From the NCBI RefSeq assembly GCF_023856365.1, contig NC_064540.1:28512474-28576473 (forward strand): a stretch of 64,000 nucleotides of DNA. The letters run 5' to 3'. The position numbers and the translations under genes were made by a program. Below the pieces are notes generated by a model. The model was not told where the DNA came from. It saw only the letters and a list, made by a program, of their open reading frames with translations, and ran no database searches. This document shows, piece by piece, positions 1 to 39,551 of this stretch. The stretch's first letter is position 1. Every line of letters begins with the position of its first letter. This DNA comes from Brienomyrus brachyistius. Taxonomy: Eukaryota > Chordata > Actinopteri > Osteoglossiformes > Mormyridae.

Positions 1-28898
<28,898 letters not shown>

Positions 28899-31190
28899 GG
28901 AAAAGGATATAGGATGATGAGCAGTATCCTGTGTGTGCACATGTATAGAAAAAGGACAAGGATGTGAAGTCATTTTGACAGAAGTACATATGCATATGTT
29001 ATGTACATGCTTTGAATGTAATGATAAGGTCTACCTGCTCTGAGTCATGTTATTCCCCCCAGTGGGGGTGCATTGAAGAATTGTGTTCATTGAAAACACT
29101 GAGATCAATATGGTTTTCACTGGATAGTATACAAGTAGGATTAAATGTGTGGCTTACAACCAACCAAGCTGTTTTGAGTCCTGGATCGAAAGAAGGAGAA
29201 ATTATTTGGTGTTTGGCAGGGGTTCATGAAATGAAAATGGATCTGAGCCATGAAATTCAAGCATTCGAGAAGGCTGTGGTGTGTAAATTAAGTAATGCAT
29301 CTCAGTATAACCCAAGCAATGGCTCCTTCATAGTGTCCCCTAACCATAAAAAGAATGTCAGGCATCTGCAAACTACTGTTAGTTGATTTAATGTGGCATA
29401 TCTTACAAGGTTTTAAAGAGACAAAGAAAATCTTATTTCTTCTTGAATGTTTTTTAATTCTAAAAGCTCAATTTTGAGCCCTTATTATATAGATGAAATG
29501 ACATACATATGTGCCACAGTCATACATTGACTGATTATGTGGTCCAGTTTGTGAATTAGGTGAATACTTTTGTACTGTGGAAGGGTAGTTTGATACCCAG
29601 CAGTCTGACTTGGTGCTATCTTGTCTTGAGGCTGTAAATACTGTACTTTACTTGGTGTAGGCTGCTTCTCCCCTGTAGTTATTTGTTTGAGTGTATCATG
29701 CAGGAAATAAGCCACTGGCGATCAGAGCTACAGATATAACTATGCTGTCAATTGGTACCCTTAACCACTTCAGTTCACTAGAATTATTCATATATCTAGA
29801 TTACCAGAAAAACAGACATCCCTATATCCAGAGAAGTATTTCCAAAATGTTAAATTGCTTGTTCAGTTGCATGCTGTGGAATGTTATGACTGTTTAATTA
29901 TTGTAGGATTCCTCAGGATTCCTTAATCAAGCGTTATGAATCTAATATCAGATTTAAACTCTTATCTCCAGCTTAAAAATCCTCATTATTGGTAATGCCG
30001 TCTTACTTACATTGTTGGATTTTCACAGGTTGCTATGCTGTGGTGTTCTAATTAAGCCTGAAATGCAAATTAGTCCAGCCCAGTATGGCTTTTCCTTCCA
30101 AATACATTTGGAGAATGAGTCTTGGGTTCTGTTTCCAACAAATTTTCATGTCACTCTGTAGTTCCTGGGGTCCATCATGTTCTTGCTAATCAAGCATAAT
30201 CATTAACGAAGATCTGAAGTGTATTTGTACTACTTTTTATGCTCATTGCCTAATTTCTGAAAGGGGAGCTGATTATACAGTCAGTCTTAAACTGAAGGTA
30301 AAAGGGTGAAAGGAAAGAATTTTGATCAAGTACAGTTTACACAGTGTTTCTTAGGTTTTTGAGACTTACTGTATTGACAGCTGTTTTGTCTTTGGATCCA
30401 TATCCCATATAATTAATGACACCTTTTAAAAAGGTGTTATGTCCATAGAATATTTTGCTATGGTGTTTTGGAGCACCTCCTTTTGTTTAATATAGTAGGA
30501 TATTTATCTTTTAATTCTTAGACCATTTGTTTATTTTCTTCTGTGTGAAACTTAATAGCCATTAGAAATCATGTGTTAAGTATTCAGTGATTGTCTCTTT
30601 GTAAGTTTTACAGCAAAATTAATATTTTTAAAGGGAAATGTTTGCAGAGTGCACAAAGAAAGTTTATTTCTAAATGTGTTTTTTGGTGAACCCAGCATAA
30701 ATTTAACAAGTTTAACCCACCTACCCAGTAAGCATTCAGAATTTAAGAAGGAAATAAAAACTTGTAATGCCTTCAAATTTAGTGCTATTATTACATCTTT
30801 GCTTTTTTTCTAAGAGAAATGTTTTGTGGATTGTCTTGTGGATAGTAAGTGAAGGTAAATGGAATTCAAATTCTCCATTTTCTTCACAACTGGCAGGAGT
30901 GTCTGCATTTGTGTGCTGTGTAAGGACCATATCTTTGAGCCAGTGCATGGCCACGATCAGTTTGGAGGATTGCATTCAACAGCACAATGAGAATGGGACA
31001 GAATGTAAGTTCAAAATGGACAGAACTCGACGTCTCATAAATACCGATGTCATAATTGCAGTTTATTATGAGAACTCATTAGTTTTTTTAAGACTTCATA
31101 AATGTATGTGTATAGTGTGCATTTTTAATTTGATCATTTTTGTAAAATTATTTGCACTAAATAAACTTGAACTAAAAATACACAGATTTT
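28899..31190 (+). other. pik3c2b: pik3c2b probable 3' UTR
   Basis: Non-coding, AT-rich and largely free of the repeats that crowd the introns, up to AATAAA at 31160-31165. The true end is inferred; earlier cleavage is possible. Confidence 0.55.
31160..31165 (+). terminator. polyA signal candidate for pik3c2b
   Basis: AATAAA about 2.26 kb after the stop codon, followed by an AT-rich and then T-rich stretch. It is the clearest candidate in this stretch. Confidence 0.45.
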
Positions 31191-31283
31191 CTGTTTGAAA
31201 CTATTTCTGTGTGAAATTGTTTTTTTGTTGTAACTTTTAGTACAATGAACATAATAATACAGTGTTGGGGGATACATTCCATC

Positions 31284-31420
31284 CATCCATCTTCTAACTG
31301 CTTATCCTGTTAGCAGGTACTGGAGCTTAAGTTATGCAGCACAAGGTACAAAGCAGCTGAGTGGCCTAGATGAGGTGCAATCCAATCACAAGGCACACAT
31401 ACACACAATCACCATACACC
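31284..31420 (-). repeat. LINE/SINE tail, minus strand
   Basis: Starts CCATCCATCTTCTAACTGC and TTATCCTGTTAGCAGG, the reverse complement of a (GGAT)n-type tail, and continues with GTGCAATCCAATCACAAGGCAC. Confidence 0.55.
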
Positions 31421-33128
31421 ATGACTGGGTTTCCTGATATAGTGATTCTTAGCATCTTATGAAGACTTGAAAGGTATACCTTACTAAACTAACTTTTCCA
31501 TGTGTGTTTCCAGAACAATCCCTTAAAAGGATTCTTAAGAGAGAGCTTCTTAATGCAAAGTGCTGGAACACCTGATTGGTTGACATTGATGGCGCAAGAT
31601 CTGATTATTCCCTCGGTGCAGCACCTGCTTGACTGTGGCATTAGAGAATGTAGTGTATTTATTATGAAAATAACACTGCTGGAATCCTTCAAAATATTGC
31701 ATTAATCAGAACTGAGGAGAACCTAAAAAATAAAATGCAAAATTAACAAACTGAAACCTGAATTAACAAATTAAAACTTGACCCATAACTATGATTTTCA
31801 CCGTTTTTAATTTTTTTCTATTGAACAGTGGCATATACCAATATGTATGTAGGTCATTGATACTGGGACGGGCAATGGCACAAATGCTGAAAGAAAAGTT
31901 GTGTTACTGTCATAATATAAGAGAATGTCCAGTGTACTTCATCATTGACTACTAAGGCCTATCCAGGGTGTTTTTTTGGGGAAAATAGATTAGACTTGTA
32001 TGTAAAAGAACCTGCAGTGTCAAGTCTTATTAACTTCATGAACCAAAGTTATGATATAATGTGATTTTGTCACATTACAGAGGTGTGTATGTTAAAGATA
32101 AAGATAATCTTTGTCATTGTCACTTGGACAACAAAATTGGAAATGCAACTCAATGTGAGTCATAAAAAGAGTAAAAAATATTAAAGATATACAAATTTCA
32201 CTGAATATTGCACTGAGTTACAAATTCCAGGGGCATAGGAAATACGGGGACCTTCCCAAGAAATATTTGAATAAGTGACTCAGTGAATTAATGAATGAAT
32301 ATCTATGTTTCATCATGAATCCAAACGTTACTGAGACAAATTGGCTACGCATTCAGAGCACAAGGACAATGCCCTAACGAAGACTCTAGTTATGCATCAG
32401 ACAAAATCATTTTATCATATGGATGTTATTTTTTATTTAAATTATGTTTAGTGTACCCTTAATGATACTCTTATTTGTGATTTGATTTGTGATATATATC
32501 GCACTGTGTATAATCTTATGAATGTTAAGATTAGAGTATCTCTGATATGGGAATGCAGGGTTTTGACTGGGGATCTTTCTATGAATTAACATTATGAAGG
32601 AATACATAGTGCCAGGCAGAAATTAATATCTTTTGATTTTGCATCTGTTTTGTAACTTGTTGAAGTTATGTGATAGACAGCAATGCATGGTCATATATAT
32701 ATTTATATAAATATATAATATTTTTAAAGAAAAAAATTGCAATAAAAAAGCATTTAGTTTATGATCAACTGAAAAAACAGACATAAGATACGGTTTTACA
32801 GTCTAATGCCGAATGTTTATGGCTATCATTTTCCTGCCTATATAAGTGAAATTTGAGAATGAAACTTTCCAACACTTTAGCATATCATTGTGTTTACATG
32901 TGGGACGTGTTCCAATTATAAAATGGGCGCGTCCTATTTCAACTGTTTTGACAGAGCGCAACATCAAGCATACACATACAAACTGTTGTGAATAAATATT
33001 TCGAAAATATCAAGTAATTGTCTACCTAATAAATGAAGCTATGTTTTGTTTTTATTTCTAGCCGAAATTCAGTCCATTTTTGAGTGTTTATCAATTTATT
33101 TATAGGAATATAAATGAAATGAAATTTT
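31421..33128. other. intergenic, nothing recognised
   Basis: AT-rich. A short piece near 32095-32150 (TCTTTGTCATTGTCACTTGG) resembles a common fish repeat. No gene seen. Confidence 0.45.
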
Positions 33129-34161
33129 GGTAGTACTTTCTATGAAGCCCATATTCATAAAGCATAATAACATACAATACATAATATTCTTTTAATTCAT
33201 TGCAACATTCATTAAGTATTAGACACGGCTATAAATATTTATAAAAAGAAATCACACATTATAGCCGTGTTTCTCACGCCTTGTGAATGCTCTGTTAAAG
33301 TCTTATCTATAACCCACTATGAATACCTTCATAATTCATAATAATGATCAGTATAACAATTAAGGATGCTTTGTGCTGCATTATGAAGGTATTTATGGTG
33401 CATTTTAGACGGGGACTTCACAGAGCATTCATGATGCATAATAAACATGACTATACACAGTAAAACCTCGGATTGCGCGCATAATTCGTTCCGGAAACGT
33501 GCTCGTAATTCAAAGCACTCCTATATCAAAGCGAATTTTCCGATTAGAAATAATGGAAACTCAGATGAATCGTTCCACAACTCAAAAATATTAATATAAA
33601 AATTGATACAAAATGTAAAGTAAAAATACATAAAACAAATTAACCTGCACTTTACCTTTGAAAAGAATCGTGGAAGGTGTGAGGGAGACGAGAGGGAGGA
33701 GAAGAGGAGGCTTATTTTGTAAGATGACTTTCACTATAACCAACGGAATCACCGCTGTCTGTCGGCTCACTGGAATCTTTTTCTTTCTGTGCGACTTTAA
33801 CAAGGAACCTATCCAATGACAGCCGCTTTTGCCTCCTTTCTGATTTCGTGGAAATGTGGACATATTGTCGTTAAACAGATTTATCGCTCGCACTACTACA
33901 CTTTTATTCGAGTGGTGCTTTTCTACTAAATTTTGATTATATGAGTGAGGCACGCCGACTGAGACCAAGCTTCGGAAACGATTTCCCACAATCCTGCAGC
34001 GAGAGAGAGAGAGAGAAGAACCATCGGCTCAATTGTGATTACGTGACGTTAGGCAGACAAAGCCTAAAAAAAGATTCTGTCAGTTTGATTCGTCCGGTGT
34101 ATTTAAGTCCACGTCAGAGTCTGTAACCCCAGGTCTGTAATTGACGTTTTGATGTTATATG

Positions 34162-34457
34162 TGTCACGCTGAATTGCCGGACGTGCAGAACGGGAGATCG
34201 CTCAGGCAGCGAGAGCGGTCAGGAATAGGCAGGCAGGCAGAAATCGGGGCAGAACTAGGGTTTATTGGAAGACACGGAGTACAAACGTTCACTAGGACTG
34301 GTAACATCAATGACAGACACGGAAACAGGGGAGACCAGGACTTAAATACATTAAAGCAGGGCAACGTAATCAGACGGGGCTGGAAAGAAATTGGGGAAGC
34401 ACACGTGGGTAATCAGGGGCGTGGCACACATGAGGAGCGGACTGGTCAGGCATCACA
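34162..34457 (-). repeat. LTR of element 1 (3' LTR in element orientation)
   Basis: 296 bp, TGTCACGCTG to GGCATCACA on the + strand. Followed on the + strand by GAAC and 10 C, the complement of the polypurine tract. Confidence 0.9.
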
Positions 34458-34559
34458 GAACCCCCCCCCCCTCAAAAGGCGCGCTACACCGGGTGCGCCA
34501 GGGAGGAGGCGACAAATGGGAGACAGGAACCAAAACCTAGAAAACAAGAACCAAAACCA

Positions 34560-36326
34560 TCAACGAGGGACCGGGAACAGGACCGAGACACAGAACAAGG
34601 CAAGGGACAGGATGTAAGACAGGAGCTGAAACAGAACAGGGAAAGCAGAGAGGCAAACCAGGAAAGGGGACACAGAGGGAACAGGAGGAACAAAAGGAGC
34701 GGGAGTGACGGGAGGGAACGACGGGAAACCAGGAGCGGAGCGGGGCAGAACAAAAGGACCAGGAACCGAGAAAGGGGGAGCAGAGAAAGGAGGGAAAGAG
34801 GCAGGAGAGAAGGGAGAGAAGGCGGGGGAACAAAGGGGAGCCCGAGGGAGCCCCAGCGGGCAATGGGAGGCGGCCGGAGGGGCCGCAGCCAGCTGGGAGG
34901 CCGGAGCCGGAGGGGACCCCGGAGGGGCCGAGGAGACCGGGTGAGGGATCGAGGCAGGGGCCGAGGAGGGAGCAGGAGGGGCCACCGGGGAAGGGGATGA
35001 GGAAGCCGGAGGGGACCTCGGCAAAGGCCCAGAGGAGGGGGGAGCCGCCGCAGGCGGCGACGTCCAGGGACGGGCTGGAGGTAGAGGCCCCGTAGGCGAC
35101 CGAGGAGCCGCCGTCGGGGGGCCCGCAGGAGCCCGACGAGACACCGGAGGAGGGACAGAGGCAGGGGGACGAGGCATCGGAGGGGGAACTCGACCCCGAC
35201 CTGGGGTCAGACTGTGTCCCGTAAGGGGAGGGGACACAGGCGAAGGACTGGGGTCCCTCCCGCCCTGCCCCAGCGCAAGCGAGGGAGGATGAGCCAGGGG
35301 GCAGGGCGGGAGGGACCCCAGTCCTTCGCCTGTGTCCCCTCCCCTTACGGGACACAGTCTGACCCCAGGTCGGGGTCGAGTTCGCCGGGGCGAGGGCAAA
35401 GAAGTCACAAGGAAGGTCCCCGAGGGGTCCCATTCAAGCTCCTCCACCTCCAGAGAGGGAGGAGCTAAGACGGGATCTTCTGGGACCACCTCGGGGACTA
35501 GGGCAGAAGGGACTGGAGTTGCAGGCGGAGGGGGCGCCTCGGGAGCAGCTGCAGGCGGCAGCAACTGCGCTAGCTGCACAGACGGCAGCGCACGTGGCGG
35601 CCAGGTCTCAAGGGCCATAGGGACCAGCGGAGGCGGCTGCGCAGGCGTTGGTCGTTGCGCCTGCTCGGGAGCCGGGTCCGCGGGCCGAAGAAGTGCCTGC
35701 TTATCAGCAGCAGGCGGCAGAGAAGGCTGCTGCAGTGGGGGCACCTGCCCGGGAACTGCAGGCTGCTGCAGTGGGGGGCGCCTGCCCGGGAACTGCAGGC
35801 TGCTGCAGTGGGGGGCGCCTGCCCGGGAACTGCAGGCTGCTGCAGTGGGGGGCGCCTGCCCGGGAACTGCAGGCTGCTGCAGTGGGGGCGCCTGCCTGGG
35901 AGCTGCAGCGGGAAGAGGGAGCTGCGCAGGCGTGGGAGCCGCAGGCAGTGGCGGCTGCACGGGAGCGGGGACCGCCGGCAGTAACGGAGGGAGCTCCTCT
36001 GCACCGGCGATCGCTGGTCTCCTCCTCCTCCTCCGGCGCCTGGCGGTGGCGGGAGGCGGCGCGACGTCCGTGAAAACGGACGGCGAAAGAACAAGCTCCC
36101 GCTCCGGGTAAGGGTAGAGGAAGGGCTCTTCCTCCTCGTCCTCACTCGAGGGCCAGTATCTCCACACGGAGTAAGCGTCCTGTGGGCTCGGCCTCAGGGC
36201 TGGAATCAGGACGGGCTGCTTTACCTCCGGAGATTGCCACATGCGGGAAAGTGCACAGGCTCCGAGGGAGATCGTCGGCTCCCTCGCGCTCCTTCTCCTC
36301 TGCTTCTTCGTCTTTAGGTCTGTCAT
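34560..36326 (-). CDS. 588-codon proline-rich frame of LTR element 1, function unknown
   Basis: Opens with ATG 2 nt after the 5' LTR (MTDLKTKKQRRRSAREP), has an acidic stretch (SSEDEEEEPF), an arginine run of eight, then about 450 residues rich in Pro, Ala, Ser and Leu, and ends about 100 bp before the 3' LTR. I see no CCHC knuckle, protease DTG, reverse transcriptase YxDD or integrase motif. The length may reflect GC-rich low-complexity DNA, which is poor in stop codons: other frames are also open over hundreds of bases. One short part, EELEWDPSG, recurs in element 2 as EELEWEPSG. Possibly a degenerate gag-like frame; not confirmed. Confidence 0.45.
   Translation of the reverse strand: MTDLKTKKQRRRSAREPTISLGACALSRMWQSPEVKQPVLIPALRPSPQDAYSVWRYWPSSEDEEEEPFLYPYPERELVLSPSVFTDVAPPPATARRRRRRRRPAIAGAEELPPLLPAVPAPVQPPLPAAPTPAQLPLPAAAPRQAPPLQQPAVPGQAPPTAAACSSRAGAPHCSSLQFPGRRPPLQQPAVPGQVPPLQQPSLPPAADKQALLRPADPAPEQAQRPTPAQPPPLVPMALETWPPRALPSVQLAQLLPPAAAPEAPPPPATPVPSALVPEVVPEDPVLAPPSLEVEELEWDPSGTFLVTSLPSPRRTRPRPGVRLCPVRGGDTGEGLGSLPPCPLAHPPSLALGQGGRDPSPSPVSPPLTGHSLTPGRGRVPPPMPRPPASVPPPVSRRAPAGPPTAAPRSPTGPLPPARPWTSPPAAAPPSSGPLPRSPPASSSPSPVAPPAPSSAPASIPHPVSSAPPGSPPAPASQLAAAPPAASHCPLGLPRAPLCSPAFSPFSPASFPPFSAPPFSVPGPFVLPRSAPGFPSFPPVTPAPFVPPVPSVSPFLVCLSAFPVLFQLLSYILSLALFCVSVLFPVPR
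35186..35383. repeat. perfect 86-bp inverted repeat with 26-bp spacer
   Basis: 35186-35271 and 35298-35383 are exact reverse complements base for base; spacer 35272-35297. The arm contains TGTGTCCCGTAAGGGGAGG. It lies inside the proline-rich frame, which stays open through both arms. Confidence 0.95.
35727..35908. repeat. 37-bp minisatellite, about five copies
   Basis: Unit CTGCTGCAGTGGGGGGCGCC plus TGCCCGGGAACTGCAGG; the first and last units are slightly different (36 bp and diverged). As 37 is not a multiple of 3, successive copies are read in different frames of the minus-strand ORF. Confidence 0.95.
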
Positions 36327-36328
36327 TC

Positions 36329-36621
36329 TGTCACTCTGAATTGCCGGACGTGCCGAATGGGAGATCGCTCAGGCAGCGAGAGCGATCAGGAATAGGCAGG
36401 CAGGCAGAAATCGGGGCAGAACTAGGGTTTATTGGAAGACACGGAGTACGAACGTTCACTAGGACTGGTAACATCAATGACAGACACGGAAACAGGGGAG
36501 ACCAGGACTTAAATACATTAAAGCAGGGCAACGTAATCAGACAGGGCTGGAAACAAATCGGGGAAGCACATGTGGGTAATCAGGGGCGTGGCACACATGA
36601 GTGGACGGGTCAGGCATCACA
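36329..36621 (-). repeat. LTR of element 1 (5' LTR in element orientation)
   Basis: 293 bp, nearly identical to 34162-34457. Confidence 0.9.
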
Positions 36622-37153
36622 ATATGTTCCTGTGTCCTCCATTTGGAGTGATTCCAAATAAACCTTTCGATCATGATTCCTCGTCTCCCCGTTCCTGCTT
36701 CTGTGTCCAGCAATCATAACATTAATGGTGACTAAAGGGTGTTATTTCATGTATAAATGTCATGGCTCTAATAATGTTAAAAACCATATTTAGAAGGTCG
36801 TAAACAGGTTTTCTATGCTCTAACTACAAAAATATTCTATTTATAAATAAAGAATCCTACTTCGCGGAAATTCACTTATCGCGGTAGAGTCTGGAACCGA
36901 TTAACCGTGATAAACGAGGGTCGACTGTACATACTCGTATTGCAAGACTTCGCTCATTTATCAAGTTAAAATTTATTTTAAAAATTTGCTCGTCTTGCAA
37001 AACAAGTTACTCGCAATCCGAGGTCTGACTAATGTGTTATGCCTTTTTTACGAATAGTTATAGCCGTGTTTATAATATTTTCTGAAGATTTTATAATGCA
37101 TTATGAAGGTATGTATAATGCAATATAATGACTGCTTTAAGTAAAGTGTTACC

Positions 37154-38640
37154 AATATATATTATTTCCCCAGAATTTTACCACAAATTATTTCAATAGT
37201 ATTTGTACAGGAATTATTTTGTCCCGAGCTTTTTGATCCATAGAAGCGGTCTATTACTATAACTGTGATCGCTATAAGCGGTTTCCACAGTATTGTGGTG
37301 AAAAGGCTATCCCAGTTTATTTTAAATCACTGTAGGATATAAGCAAGTTCTGTAATAATTCCATGCTTTCACGTAGCTTGATCCAGCATTGATCATTACC
37401 TTAAAATTGAGGCAAATGGGATAAGACATCCATCTTTGATGTAACAGTTCTCTACTCTGAAAAGAAAGTGTATCTGTCCTGTTTCTCAACCTTTAGAACA
37501 CGACAAACGCAAAATGTGTTATTTGTCGCAACCAGTGATCTCAACTGCGGTCAAGCTATCCGTGCTTTTCCAACAGTCATCTGTGCTTAAAATGTAAAGA
37601 AAATGTATAAAATTTAAGATACACAGTTCAGTAATTTGTACAATACTGTAATTTGAAAAGGGTTTGAAACAGCTGTACTGTATTTTGAAATCAATAAAAT
37701 TAAGTAGCTAAATAGTGATGTTGTCCATTTTATTACCTTATATTCTTGTGATAAATATACAAATGTCAAGTAGATGGAAATCTGACAGACATAAAGAAGA
37801 AAAAAAAATAAGTCATAATGATCATCCGCTTGTCGTTGTCGTTGTTCTCAACGGAGTTTTCAGACAAATGGTATTCATAGCCTGGGTCCTTATTGAGCTA
37901 GCATCGGAAATTCATCGCAGAGTCTCAAAGCACTTATGTAAGTCGCTCTGGCTAAGGGCGTCTGCCAAATACTGTAAATGTAAATGTAAAATGTAAATCC
38001 GCTTGTAGTGGTCAGTTTCACCCAGACAGACGTGATCACTATAAGTGGTTTCTTTCAACTTTCAAACCTGCATCCTTACAATCAATGTAAGGGAAATAAT
38101 TCTTAGATCATTCCAAACTCAGTTATCAAATTCTTGTTATCAGTGGTGTTTATTTGTTGTATTTTGATGTATATGTTTTCTTGTTTGTTTCCTTTCAGTC
38201 ATACATCACTGACAGGAAAGGAAGGAGTACCTTCCATTGTTAAGCATCCTATGAAAGATACATACTAGATGAAATTTAACTGACCACCTCCCATGACCGA
38301 CTCATCCTTTTAAAAACAATTTAAATACAGGTTAATTGCAACCTAAATCATGTCCCAGTCATACTAAATTTATATTTATATATTTCTAGCCACAGCTTAA
38401 TATTTAAGTTAATTTTTCTCTATAATTTGTACCAAATTTTTCCCGTTATACACTTGACAAACATTCGCACATACTGATGGAGCAAATGTCGAAGACGAAA
38501 CTTACTAAACACTTTTGGTTCATGCAAAACATTTTTTAATGAAAGTTTTTACGGTGCTTTATTAATTATGCGAGGATCCCTAATATCCTCGGTTAATGTT
38601 TGCGCTCTTTTGCGACGTTCCCTTACATTTCTGATGAAAT
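37154..38640. other. intergenic before ppp1r15b
   Basis: AT-rich; contains a SINE/LINE tail at 37930-38000. No gene recognised. Confidence 0.5.
37930..38000 (+). repeat. V-SINE/L2-type 3' tail
   Basis: GTAAGTCGCTCTGGCTAAGG, GCGTCTGCCAAATACTG and a TAAATG repeat: the conserved tail of several fish tRNA SINEs and their LINE partners. The 5' part is missing. Confidence 0.7.
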
Positions 38641-38675
38641 ACCCTTACGGCGATTTGGGCTGAACTGCGCAGAGG

Positions 38676-39551
38676 AGGAAGTGCGATCTGCTGCATTATT
38701 GGAAGTCTATTACCGCTAAAATGCTAATAACCATTACTCCATTAACCTCCTAAGAATAGTGCTGTTTTATTGTTCAGCTACACGAAAAAGCGGTAAATTA
38801 TTAAAGTAGCTAGTTATTTATGGGTTATTAGCAACGCTTCGTATTTTTCGCCAGATTTTCGGATATTACTCGCCGGTGAGTGACATAAACTAGTCACCGT
38901 AACTTCTGCTTTCGCTTGCTAGACTGAGCTTCATTGAACAAATAAGATGGCTCTATATGTCTACGTGGGTTTTTCGTGTACGTCTTGCCGTTCAGCTCTG
39001 TCTTCTACTGTTACCACTGTTACAAGCGCTGGCCGGAATTTGTCCGATCATTGTATTCGGAGTGACACCGACATGGACACCACCAGAGTCGAAGGCGTCA
39101 TGGAAGACGGCGTGCAGTGGGCTCACAGGCAAGCCGACCGGATCGCCGTTCAGGCGCGCTGCTGAGCGAAAATCTCCGTTCCCAAGGCTTCAATAATGAA
39201 ATATAATCAGCTACGTTTTCGAGTGATATAGCTTTTTTTTCCGTAGAAAGTGCAAGGACAATTACCTACGTAACTAATCTGAGCGCTTTCAACTACTTAT
39301 GTTATGAAGAATGAACGTCGCCCCTGACATTTTAAATACATAATTTAACTAATTCGCTATTTTCCCGTCGCAAATCAGCTACTGTTATCTAGTCTACGTA
39401 TGTATTTTTATTTAAATCAATGACTGTTTTATCAAATGCTCATGCATCCTTCTATATATAGTTACTTTTATAATTAATTCACCAGTCCGGATTTAGCTAC
39501 TATTATTTTTGTTGGTTTATTTGTATTATTTCTCGATCCAAGAGAAAAAAC
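38676..39551 (+). promoter_or_regulatory. ppp1r15b: ppp1r15b promoter / 5' leader region
   Basis: GC and CpG rise relative to the flanks between about 38.85 and 39.2 kb. A GAGGAAGTGCG sequence at about 38676-38686 resembles an ETS site. No TATA box is obvious. The transcription start cannot be fixed from sequence. A donor-like CCGGTGAGT near 38874 and an acceptor-like T-run plus CCGTAG near 39246 would also allow a leader intron. Confidence 0.4.
38947..39196 (+). other. overlapping upstream ORFs in the ppp1r15b leader (72 and 79 codons)
   Basis: Two ATGs 10 bp apart (38947 and 38957) open frames ending at 39165 and 39196, before the main ATG. The second begins with a signal-peptide-like leucine run (VQLCLLLLPLLQALAG), which may be chance. 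Shorter uORFs follow near 39310. Whether they are transcribed is not known. Confidence 0.35.

Larger units (their letters stand above)
34162..36621 (-). mobile_element. non-autonomous LTR retroelement 1 (2,460 bp)
   Basis: Two LTRs (34162-34457 and 36329-36621) in direct orientation, ends TGT...ACA, flanked by a perfect 5-bp target duplication ATATG (34157-34161 and 36622-36626). Read on the minus strand each LTR has TATTTAAG and CCAATAAACC. A G-rich polypurine tract (10 G) precedes the 3' LTR. About nine substitutions and one indel separate the LTRs, counted by eye, so roughly 3%. There is no reverse transcriptase, integrase or protease; the interior is one proline-rich frame. No TGG-type tRNA primer site follows the 5' LTR. 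Confidence 0.9.
34034..36721 (+). mobile_element. probable solo LTR split by the element at 34162
   Basis: Outer pieces 34034-34161 and 36627-36721 (223 bp together) read TGTGATTACG ... GTATTTAAGTCC ... CCAAATAAACC ... CAATCATAACA, with TATA-like and polyA-like signals in LTR order. Flanks TCAAT (34029-34033) and TTAAT (36722-36726) may be a 5-bp target duplication with one mismatch. Confidence 0.5.
33456..37029. mobile_element. Tigger-like element, interrupted by later insertions
   Basis: Inverted ends ACCTCGGATTGCG (left, 33465) and CGCAATCCGAGGT (right, 37012), with TA at 33454-33455 and 37030-37031. Between 36855 and 36928 lies another Tigger-type end (TTCGCGGAAATTCACTTATC, CGAGGGTCGACTGTA). 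No transposase frame. Confidence 0.65.
33129..37153. mobile_element. outer MITE-like repeat, interrupted
   Basis: Left piece 33129-33453 begins GGTAGTACTTTCTATGAAG and right piece 37032-37153 ends AGTAAAGTGTTACC, roughly inverted ends of a fish palindromic MITE ('actttactt...aagtaaagt'). Both pieces share TTATGAAGGTAT and ATAGCCGTGTTT. The Tigger-like element at 33456 sits between them. Confidence 0.55.

Noticed and set aside
31502..31705. Overlapping 67-codon frames on both strands
   Set aside because: No conserved features and in plain AT-rich intergenic DNA.
34537..35433. 298-codon frame on the minus strand
   Set aside because: Alternative reading frame of the same GC-rich LTR interior; it starts inside the element and is not linked to the LTR junction.
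35727..35908. Regularly spaced repeats that could suggest a CRISPR-like array
   Set aside because: Units are directly abutting 37-bp copies with no unique spacers, in a vertebrate retroelement: a minisatellite.
35332..36111. 259-codon glycine-rich frame on the + strand
   Set aside because: Antisense shadow of the proline-rich frame of LTR element 1; no independent support.
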